Below are positions 1-6,824 of a DNA stretch of 52,903 bases, piece after piece. How positions within the stretch are numbered: position 1 is the first letter of the stretch; each line of letters opens with the position of its first letter. Origin of the DNA: Desmonostoc muscorum FACHB-395 (lineage in GTDB: Bacteria > Cyanobacteriota > Cyanobacteriia > Cyanobacteriales > Nostocaceae); contig NZ_JACJSF010000057.1 of NCBI RefSeq assembly GCF_014698035.1, positions 1 to 52,903 of the forward strand, read 5' to 3'. Position numbers and translations under genes: made by a program. The notes under the pieces are model-generated. The model worked only from the letters and a program-made list of their open reading frames with translations. It was not told the DNA's origin and searched no databases.

Positions 1-83
1 TTTACCTCATTTAGTCTTGTCTTTATTGCTACTAGATATTGAACGGCTTCGACCCTTAGCACTTAGTCATGGAATTGACATTA

Positions 84-494
84 CTATTTCCAGGTGCAAG
101 ATATGAGTTGACCATTGGATACCCACCGCACCGGAATAATCGGGGGTGTTTTCTCTACCAAAAAACTTTTCCCATCATGCAGCAGTTCCCAGGGCAGGTG
201 AGCTAGTCCCTTGTCTGTGGCGATCGCTATTACTAATCCTTGCTGATGGGCTTCCTTGAGGGCATTGGCTAATAAGCGGTCGCTTTTATCTAGCCAGTTG
301 TACAGTGCTTGTCCAGTAAGAGCATAATCTACAGGTAAGCGGGTATAGTAGTCTGTTTCTGCTCTATCAGTTAATTGCTTGATTTCAAATATAGGTAGTT
401 TGTGTTCCTTATAAGCTGAAGGATTATCCCAAAAATAACGCAAACAAACGTAATTCTGACCCTGCTCTTTTAAGGTAATGTGGAGAATTTTCAT
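84..494 (-). pseudogene. Truncated CHAT-domain protein (N-terminal part only)
   Basis: The 136-residue product has the start of a caspase-like CHAT domain: a helix ending near residue 85, then a strand and the typical LPWELLHDG block at about residues 100-108, followed by PPIIPVRWV. A complete CHAT domain continues for roughly another 150 residues with the catalytic His and the Cys of the SAC motif. Here the frame stops soon after VRWV, so the catalytic residues are absent and a protease is not expected. The start codon overlaps the stop of the upstream 111-aa gene in an ATGA, the arrangement expected for a translationally coupled adaptor-effector pair. I infer a decayed effector of a cyanobacterial conflict system. 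The family assignment is good; whether the stub still functions is unknown. Confidence 0.65.
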
Positions 495-826
495 TTTTTC
501 TGAGATTTCTCCAGAATTGCTTGGATTTGCTCTACTGTTGCGTCCTTGAGCAGCAGCCGATGATTATCAGGTGTGACAATCAAAACTTTCTCAATCCTTG
601 CACCTGTTGGGTCGTGTAGAGATTTTTGGTATTTTTCCTTCCACTTGTGCAGACTCTCTGCGATCGCAAATGTGCCACTGACAATGCCGATAATCGTGGC
701 AATCGTGGCTACAGTCCCTTCCCGTTCTACTTCATCAATTGTCTGATAATTTCCTTCTATGCCCTCAATCGCTAATAGTTCCTTTGTAGCTTTTACTGCA
801 TCTCGCCCTTGGATTTCAATTTTCAT
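491..826 (-). CDS. EACC1-like small effector-associated protein
   Basis: This 111-aa protein has an N-terminal strand with an acidic start (MKIEIQGRDAV), a hydrophobic helix at about residues 38-58 (TVATIATIIGIVSGTFAIA) that could enter a membrane, a basic stretch, and C-terminal strands (KVLIVTPDNHRLLL). That order, and its position directly before a CHAT gene with a 4-bp overlap, resembles effector-associated constant component 1 (EACC1) of NTP-dependent conflict systems. The family is thought to link effectors such as CHAT or trypsin-like peptidases to the rest of the system. The assignment rests on architecture and context, not on a diagnostic motif. With its CHAT partner truncated it is probably an orphan. 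Confidence 0.45.
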   Translation of the reverse strand: MKIEIQGRDAVKATKELLAIEGIEGNYQTIDEVEREGTVATIATIIGIVSGTFAIAESLHKWKEKYQKSLHDPTGARIEKVLIVTPDNHRLLLKDATVEQIQAILEKSQKK

Positions 827-911
827 ATTGCCAAATTTTCAATAAAAAATTCTTTTTGAGGTTTCGGTGTGGGGATTTATGCTGACATAAGATTTCTCAA
901 CTAGTCTCGAA

Positions 912-1138
912 TTAGCTGACTTTTACCAACGCTTCTATGGTTGCCATCCTCACTTCAAGCTCTGCTACCTTTTGATTTAATGCTTTACACTCGAAACTTG
1001 AGAAGACAATTGCACCTCATGAGTTTTCAGCCATAGCTCAATCATCTCCACTACAACATGACTCATCTTTAGCCCTCGCAAAGCGCAAGCTGTATGAAAG
1101 CGTTTCTTCCGGTCGTCTGTGATACTAAGGAGCATCAT
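912..1138 (-). pseudogene. Frameshifted ribbon-helix-helix (ParG/antitoxin-like) protein with coiled-coil tail
   Basis: From ATG at 1138 a 53-codon frame runs to TAA at 977-979. It reads a strand followed by KKRFHTACALRGLKMSHVV and an amphipathic helix EMIELWLKTH, the look of a ribbon-helix-helix DNA-binding protein of the kind found beside plasmid partition genes. About ten codons before that stop, another frame picks up a heptad-like tail (ALNQKVAELEVRMATIEALV) ending at TAA 912-914. I read this as one gene of about 75 codons broken by a small indel near 990-1000. No strong ribosome binding site is visible before the ATG. It may still give a short RHH protein. It lies divergent from the gene starting at 1231. 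Confidence 0.5.
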
Positions 1139-1230
1139 GGTTAATCTAGATATTGCCTATACAAAGCTACAAATATATAAGACAGGATTCCAGACTGACT
1201 ATAGCAGTCTCAGTAAATTTACGATAGAGC

Positions 1231-2576
1231 TTGCTTAAGCAAATTTCAGCTTTTTCACCGAATACTCGCTTTATCAGCAGCAAACAGCAATTTTCGTGTA
1301 CAAGGCTTCATGTGATTATCCCGATTGCAGATATGCTGTGGGCTTCCCAGAAAAAACCCTCAGTTACACAATTGTGGCAGGAGTGTTGGACGGCTAACCC
1401 TTATGGTTCCCGGTGGATGCCCCTTTCTACTGGGATGGGTTACAGTACTTTCATTCAAGCCAAGAAAGTTTTGTCAGATAGTGGACTATTCATTTTCAAG
1501 CCCGACAAGTCCATAGAAGATGGCCGGGAGACTGCTAGCTGGATGGTGAAGAATTTGCATGGTAGCCGGATGAAGGAATTTTGGGAAAAAGCTAATTCTG
1601 TGTCACGGGAATTAGATGCTGAAAAACGAGAACTAAATGCTGAGATTTCGGAGATAGATGCTGGCTCTGAAGAAATGGGTGCTTTAAATCAAGCATCTAT
1701 TTTAGGTCAAAGTCAGTCAGAGCAAGGGTTTCAAAAATCCTCACGAACTGTTCAGGAACACATCACAAACTCTTTTGTAGAGTTTGTGATGTGTATCTCT
1801 GACACGCTTACAGGAAATCCGCAAGTTGAGGAGACGGCGATCGCTCCCTTGGGGGTCGCGTCGCCTCAGACTGTTCAAAGCGTGTCAGAGAATGAGGAAG
1901 ACTCGCCTGTGGCAATGGACTGCACGACGCTAGCGCTTGTGGATAATGCACATGGTGAATCTGCTTCGTTATTGGCTGAAAACCAAGATTGTGGTGTTGA
2001 GCCGAGAGACTGTCATGGAGGTACTTGTTCCGCCGCGCTGTTGCACAAAATTTAACTGACTTGGAAGAAAAACATAGCCTTTGCACTTCGTTGAAAGTAG
2101 AAAACCAGGATTGTGGTGTTGAGCCGAGAGACTGTCATGAAGGTACTTGTTCTGCCGCGCCCGTCGCTCAAAATGAAAAATCTTTAAATTCTGCGATGCC
2201 TGCGGCGGGCGTAGCCATCGCAGATCAACCACAGGGGCAAGTAGAACAGGGTTATTCTGCTTCCTTATCGGGAGAAAACCAAGTCTCTGGTGTTGAAGTG
2301 AAAGCAAATCATGAAGGTACATTTTCCGCCGTGTCCGTGCCAAATTCTGAAAAGTGGTCGCATGAGGCGATTGTTGCGAGGTCAAATGCGCGACCAGAGC
2401 GTATGCAGAAACTCAAACTTGCGGCGAATTCGGGGGAGAATGCGGGGTTTGATTTTTTGCAAGAGTGCTGGAATGATGACCCGGCTTTGCAGATTGTGAT
2501 AAAGAAGCTGCTGGCGAAGTATCCGCAGTGGGGAATTGCGGTTGTTGATGGGGTGTTGGTTGATTGGGAGGATTAG
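1231..2576 (+). pseudogene. Family 1 protein (winged-helix-like N-terminus, conserved tail), frameshifted
   Basis: Two plus-strand frames, 1231-2055 and 2025-2576, together give one family 1 protein. The first holds an HTH-like region at about residues 40-125, containing SVTQLWQECW and GYSTFIQAKKVLSDSGLFIF, like plasmid replication or adaptor proteins. The second ends with the tail shared by all local family 1 copies: EKWSHEAIVARSN, RPERMQKLK, GFDFLQECW, then PQWGIAVVDGVLVDWE. The frame changes just after a 60-bp sequence that is duplicated at 2100-2159. Aligning the two copies shows one base missing after GCCGCG near 2038, so the frameshift is probably a deletion. A rejoined product would be about 445 aa. 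Function unknown; this is the only copy here that keeps the N-terminal domain. Confidence 0.55.
1978..2159 (+). repeat. Tandem-type 60-bp direct repeat inside the family 1 gene
   Basis: Bases 1978-2037 and 2100-2159 are nearly identical, with about three differences. Both encode the peptide ENQDCGVEPRDCH followed by a Thr-Cys-Ser-Ala-Ala segment. A third, more diverged version follows at about 2274-2335. The same unit recurs in the copy at 9223-9792. The gene has grown by internal duplication, and the indel that splits its reading frame sits at the end of the first unit. Confidence 0.75.
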
Positions 2577-2606
2577 CTAGGAGAGCGGCAAGACCTTCTC
2601 TGAACA

Positions 2607-4832
2607 CTATGTCAATATTTCCTCGCCTATAACTCGTCCAAGAGGTTTTTTGTAATTGAAAGTGAAAGTGTTACCATTTTTAATCACTTGTCGCATCTCT
2701 TCGCACATTGGATATTCATCTACCCCACTTAAGCTTACCCAAGCTTTGGATCTGGTAAGTGCAACAAATAGCTGGTTACGAAGGCTTATACTGCTTTCAT
2801 TTTTTGCAATATTGTTAAAACCTATCAAGTGTACCATATAAGCTTCGTTTCCCTTAGCCCGATAAATACGCGATACTGTAACAGCTTCTTCTTTCCAAAA
2901 CTGGTTCGGTCGCTTGTCTTGTAAATCCATTTGTTCTGGAAATTGATTGCTGTTGAGCGCACTAGGAATATAAAAGTCAACACCATACTTTTGTAAAGTC
3001 TGGGCTGCTCTTTTTTGAAGGTTAATACTTTCTTCCTGAGAACCCAACACGATTACCAAAATATCACGGCTAGGTTTTAATCCATCACAATGAATGTTTT
3101 GATGAATTTTTTTTCTGAGTGCATCAAGTTCAGCTTCGCAAGAATCATAAATATTAAATTCTAATAAATCTCCTGACCAAAAATGATGTACTGGATTAGG
3201 AGAATTTTTCAAGGGTCTGCTTATAGTAATTGGCTCACCTATTTTACGGAAGTCACCATCGACTTCATAGCCTATATGTTCCCAATCTTTTTTATTTGTA
3301 ATTCCTGTTAGCATTCCCTCTGGACGCAGCCATCCCATACCAATTGCATGAGCAGCAGTTAGAATATTTCCAGGTGTGCGGTAACAATGGCGCATTGCAT
3401 AAGCTTTGCGAATACCTCCTTCATACCAAGCTCCTCCCTTTCCTCCTAGCATTTGGCTTAATTCTGCGCCTAGTACTTCCTTAGAGGTTGGAATACTCAA
3501 GGCATCAAGGCTTTGCGCTTCATCGTATGCCCAAATTAAACGTCTGATATCTGGAGTATCTGGCGCAACAGGTTTGAGCGCTTGCCATGCTAACCAGTAA
3601 ACTGATTGTTTATCTTCAAACTTTAACTGTTGCTTATCTAAAGCTAAGTCTTGCCCTTCGTCAATTAAAATAGCATCGAATATTGGTTGAATTTGGTATT
3701 CACTTAATACCCTTTTGCACAGATATGCTAACTTTTCAGGGGGATTACCTTTCACACGCTGATCATGAACGAGACTGATATTCTGCGTATCATGAATAGT
3801 TGAGTACAAACCTGGTTGTTTGTCATCTCCCCAAGCGTGTAGTATTTTTAGCTTGGATGTCTCAGGATCATATTTAATCTCATCATTAGAGAAAAATTTC
3901 AGCCATTCATTTACTAAGTTAACAGCTTGGTCGTAGAGACTGCGAGTGAAAAATAGTAGAGCGATATCCCAATCTGGATGATACCAATGCATCCAAGCTG
4001 CTTTTTGACATAGCAATACAGTTTTACCAGAGCCAGCAATTCCTCGAATACGTTGAGGGCCAGGAGGTATTGACATTCCGATGTAAATTTGCTCAATATC
4101 TGTTGAACCTACCCATTGTTGTAATTTTTCAATTATCTGACGACGCTGTAATAGTAGATTAACTGTTTTTCCCTCTGTACCTTCTGGAATGGGAGTATTT
4201 TCTGGAATGGGAGGCAGGATTGGGCCACAGATAATTTTTTGTAGCAATCTCCATTCTTTATCTTCTAGAGAATTTCCAGGCTGAACTTGACCTGCTGTTT
4301 GTACAATTGTTTGAATTAAATTATCTCTATCTATGTCTTCTTGAAAAAGAATAGGTGGGCAGCATAGCTGTTCACTAAAACCCTTTCGTGTCCACTGGCT
4401 TTCGGTAATTGAAGGCAAGGCAACTAAAACTCTACCTTTCACCTTTTGTTTCAGCAATGGATAGTTGTTGCAAGAGTTAATCAGTTGATGAAGTTGATTT
4501 TTAGATTGTTGATAAGCATTTAGAGGAGATTTGAAAAAATTTTGGGTAAACCAGTTATAGCCTTCTATGTGTGTAATTTGGTTAATTCTAATATTTTTAA
4601 CTTCAATAACAATTATGCCTAATTCCTTGTCAACAATTAATATATCTGGTTCAAAGCATATTTTTTTATCTTTAATAAAGACAGGGTACGTCCAAAAGCA
4701 TAAACAGTTTTCACGATCGTTAAATGCAGAGCGAACAGCATCCCAAACTTTCTGTTCGGCTCTTTGCCCATTAAAGAAAATTGGCTCAACTGTAAAAAAT
4801 TTACATTTATATCCTTGAGCAGTAGATACCAT
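2607..4832 (-). CDS. NERD-domain nuclease/UvrD-like SF1 helicase
   Basis: The 741-aa protein joins an N-terminal NERD nuclease-like domain to a superfamily 1 helicase. The NERD region, about residues 20-130, shows EPDILIVD followed by GIIVIEVKN, the acidic and EVK residues of the fold. The helicase has Walker A GIAGSGKT at about 263-270, motif II ILIDEGQDL at about 386-394, a YRAKGNEA motif near 652 and VALTRSK near 690, as in UvrD/DNA2-type enzymes. NERD-helicase proteins are known in bacterial nucleic-acid metabolism, and related nuclease-helicases act in phage defence. It stands alone on the minus strand and converges with the family 1 gene; no partner gene is adjacent. Length and motifs look intact. 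A defence role is inferred from content and context. Confidence 0.85.
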   Translation of the reverse strand: MVSTAQGYKCKFFTVEPIFFNGQRAEQKVWDAVRSAFNDRENCLCFWTYPVFIKDKKICFEPDILIVDKELGIIVIEVKNIRINQITHIEGYNWFTQNFFKSPLNAYQQSKNQLHQLINSCNNYPLLKQKVKGRVLVALPSITESQWTRKGFSEQLCCPPILFQEDIDRDNLIQTIVQTAGQVQPGNSLEDKEWRLLQKIICGPILPPIPENTPIPEGTEGKTVNLLLQRRQIIEKLQQWVGSTDIEQIYIGMSIPPGPQRIRGIAGSGKTVLLCQKAAWMHWYHPDWDIALLFFTRSLYDQAVNLVNEWLKFFSNDEIKYDPETSKLKILHAWGDDKQPGLYSTIHDTQNISLVHDQRVKGNPPEKLAYLCKRVLSEYQIQPIFDAILIDEGQDLALDKQQLKFEDKQSVYWLAWQALKPVAPDTPDIRRLIWAYDEAQSLDALSIPTSKEVLGAELSQMLGGKGGAWYEGGIRKAYAMRHCYRTPGNILTAAHAIGMGWLRPEGMLTGITNKKDWEHIGYEVDGDFRKIGEPITISRPLKNSPNPVHHFWSGDLLEFNIYDSCEAELDALRKKIHQNIHCDGLKPSRDILVIVLGSQEESINLQKRAAQTLQKYGVDFYIPSALNSNQFPEQMDLQDKRPNQFWKEEAVTVSRIYRAKGNEAYMVHLIGFNNIAKNESSISLRNQLFVALTRSKAWVSLSGVDEYPMCEEMRQVIKNGNTFTFNYKKPLGRVIGEEILT

Positions 4833-5144
4833 TATGCTTTACCTGATTAAACTTAAAGTTATGCACACGGCTGCACTTAAGTAAAATCATCTTTTAATTA
4901 TCTTGAATAAGACTTCAGGGTAAATACGTTTTTTTACAAATAGTCTTGCTATCAAAGTAACTGTAAAACTACTGTAATTTTTACTCTATTAGTGTTCTTA
5001 CCATACATAGCAACTTTTTGAAAATTAAAATTCCTAAGTATTCGTGACGTTAATGTAAGCAAGTTCATATTACATTATAGAATAATGCACTACATAATAA
5101 ACTGAGTTAGATTAGAACATGAAATAAGTTTGAGATTAAAAGTT

Positions 5145-5591
5145 ATGCCAAACTGTGACTATTGTGGAATAGCGTTTGATTTATTTGATGGTATTTATGA
5201 TGATGGAGATTTCATGTGTGGTAGTTGTATAAGTGGATTTATCTATAAGTCTGAGGCTGTTCAAGGTAATTCTAAGATGCAATTGAAGCCACAGATTTCT
5301 AGCCAACCTAAAAAGCAAAATCAATCTGAATCACTTAATCTATCACATAATATTCAAGTAAGTGAAGAACAGAGAATAAAAAAAGTCAATGCCAAAGCTG
5401 ATGGATTAGCAAAAAACATAGAAATCATGGTGAAAGGGAAGACTCGCTCACTTCGTATTAATTCATCAAATAAGAAAGCATTTGACTTAGCTGTTGAACG
5501 GTTGGGAATGAAGCTTGATGAATTTCATATTGGAGATGACGATGGTTACTTAGAAATTAGTTTGAAACGTAAGATTAAAAAAAATCTATAA
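5145..5591 (+). CDS. Small protein with N-terminal zinc-ribbon-like CxxC pair
   Basis: The frame opens at 5130, but ATG at 5145 gives MPNCDYCGIAFDLFD, which places the first CxxC at the N-terminus. A second pair follows as MCGSC about 20 residues later, so four cysteines could bind one zinc ion. The middle is Gln/Ser/Lys-rich and probably disordered. The C-terminal 70 residues (KTRSLRINSSNKKAFDLAVERLGMKLDEFHIGDDDGYLEISLKR, broken here only for position) form an apparent small alpha/beta domain. I do not recognise the family. It is a single gene, divergent from the NERD-helicase across about 300 bp of AT-rich DNA. A nucleic-acid-binding role is possible but unproven. Confidence 0.55.
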   Translation: MPNCDYCGIAFDLFDGIYDDGDFMCGSCISGFIYKSEAVQGNSKMQLKPQISSQPKKQNQSESLNLSHNIQVSEEQRIKKVNAKADGLAKNIEIMVKGKTRSLRINSSNKKAFDLAVERLGMKLDEFHIGDDDGYLEISLKRKIKKNL

Positions 5592-5777
5592 TAATACCGT
5601 ATCTGCTTAAACATCATAACTTACTTAAAAAGAAGACAATACTATTTCATTGAAACAGATGAATATAGCTTTGATGAAGATTATTCGGTCTTTAAGTCTA
5701 TAAGAAAATCTATTCAGTCCAGCCAATAGAAAGTACAGGAAGTATTGCATCAGTTACGACAAATACCCTGTACTTTA

Positions 5778-5941
5778 CAGTTTCGGCTAGACGCAAAGAT
5801 TCAACGCACAGTTAAGCGTTGTGGGAAAATGTACCAGGGGGGATGGCGATTACTTATCTTAAAGAAGCACTCCCAACTTGGAAAGGTGTACAGTGGGAAA
5901 TTGTTGTGGTAGATGGGCTGCTGATTAAACCGAATGATTAG
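5778..5941 (+). pseudogene. Family 2 tail fragment
   Basis: The stretch encodes QFRLDAKIQRTVKRC in one frame and, after a frame change, YLKEALPTWKG then WEIVVVDGLLIKPND before a stop. A better preserved version is at 9862-10035 and shorter ones lie near 17306 and 19551. It is the C-terminal end of a gene whose body is missing. The first 180 bases after the 5145-5591 gene, up to about 5777, show nothing I can call. Confidence 0.45.
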
Positions 5942-5988
5942 CGATGCCTACGGCAACCCTTTCAATGATCGCCATTTCAACTACTAGC

Positions 5989-6165
5989 CTATTCCAGCAC
6001 TCGTTCCCACTCCCAACGCCAAACCGTCTCTACCAGTATTTCTTTACCATTAGTGAATTTTATAAATTCTTGTCCATTCTCGTACAACACATCAGCAATG
6101 ATGTGATTGCGTACATCATACCCCTACCGAGAAACTGCGCCATTCTACCATCTTTGCCTCGGTGA
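5989..6165 (-). pseudogene. Family 3 tail fragment
   Basis: Read on the minus strand the DNA encodes GYDVRNHIIADVLYENGQEF, then IKFTNGKEILVET and WRWEWERVLE before a TAG. This matches the C-terminal third of the intact protein at 23583-24104 (GYDERNQLVADI, FIKFRNGKEILVDT, WGWERV). Upstream codons contain stops. It lies tail to tail with the family 2 fragment that ends at 5941. Confidence 0.55.
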
Positions 6166-6287
6166 TTCCAAATCAATTGTTTTTTTCACGGCTCTTAGCA
6201 AGTTATCTGGCTATAAACCGAAAACACGTATATCTCTGGCGATACACTATTTTATCGGATATGGTATATTGATACATTAAGGATACT

Positions 6288-6647
6288 GTGGGTATGATAG
6301 GACACATTGATCTGACGTTAGAGAAAAATGTTGTTTGGTGTTTTGACCTAAAAGATTATCCTTGGCTGCGAGAAACATTCGCAGATTTTCCCCAAAGAGA
6401 GGGAATTACTAAAGCCATAATCTCTAACCATCAAAGATGTGAAGAACAAATCGTGGGTTATGTGGAACTAGAAAATGATGCCCCACCCACTAAAAAAGGT
6501 AGAAATAAGTTCACAAGACGTATTTTTGTATTACGTAAGGGTGATTATGAGGCTTACAAAGATCATTATAGTTTTCCTACAGAGTCCATAAATCCTTTGA
6601 CAGTAGAGCCTAAACAGAAAGGGTTACGACCTTCTAAAACTCAATGA
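6288..6647 (+). CDS. Hypothetical protein, 119 aa
   Basis: The frame starts at GTG 6288, five bases after a TTAAGGA that could act as ribosome binding site; ATG 6294 is an alternative only two codons on. The product begins IGHIDLTLEKNVVWCFDL, is soluble, rich in charged residues, and has no signal peptide or membrane segment. A basic segment TKKGRNKFTRR in the middle could contact nucleic acid. I do not recognise the family. A strong inverted repeat follows the stop, then the regulatory region of the GTPase gene, so the two genes are probably separate transcription units. Confidence 0.5.
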   Translation: MGMIGHIDLTLEKNVVWCFDLKDYPWLRETFADFPQREGITKAIISNHQRCEEQIVGYVELENDAPPTKKGRNKFTRRIFVLRKGDYEAYKDHYSFPTESINPLTVEPKQKGLRPSKTQ

Positions 6648-6674
6648 GTTAAGAATGAGGATCAAATTAGATCC

Positions 6675-6727
6675 ATAACTTTTCTTTGGGAGCATAGCAC
6701 TGAAATGCTTCTAGAAAGAAAAGTTAT
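6675..6727. terminator. Long hairpin after the 119-aa gene
   Basis: ATAACTTTTCTTT at 6675-6687 is the exact reverse complement of AAAGAAAAGTTAT at 6715-6727, and inner bases AGCAT/ATGCT can extend the stem. The A/T-rich arms lack a clear GC stem plus U-run, so it may terminate in either direction or be a protein-binding site instead. Confidence 0.45.
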
Positions 6728-6729
6728 AG

Positions 6730-6820
6730 GTTGTTCCTAGTTGTTCCTAGACTCTTGACAAAGAAATTTTGTACTGTTAATTTGAATACATCCTAATTAT
6801 CAGGAACAACTAGGAACAAC
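6730..6820. promoter_or_regulatory. Nested inverted/direct repeat operator before the GTPase gene
   Basis: The left arm, 6730-6748, holds two head-to-tail TTGTTCCTAG units. The right arm, 6802-6820, AGGAACAACTAGGAACAAC, is its exact 19-bp reverse complement. The arms flank a perfect TTGACA box. The right arm ends four bases before the start codon at 6825 and includes the only purine-rich candidate ribosome binding site (AGGA). A protein bound across both arms would cover promoter and start. Paired direct repeats in inverted orientation resemble arm-type sites of recombinases or plasmid iterons; no other copy was seen in the window. Confidence 0.8.
6755..6783 (+). promoter_or_regulatory. Putative sigma-70 promoter of the GTPase gene
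   Basis: A perfect TTGACA lies at 6755-6760. With 17-bp spacing the -10 would be TAATTT at 6778-6783, which is weak. The promoter sits between the two arms of the inverted repeat, so it is likely to be controlled through them. Confidence 0.5.
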
Positions 6821-6824
6821 TAGA

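Noticed and set aside
1..62. A minus-strand frame from GTG 62 (VLRVEAVQYLVAIKTRL...) running off the left edge.
   Set aside because: Protein-like, but only 20 codons are visible and the start is not supported; it cannot be called from this window.
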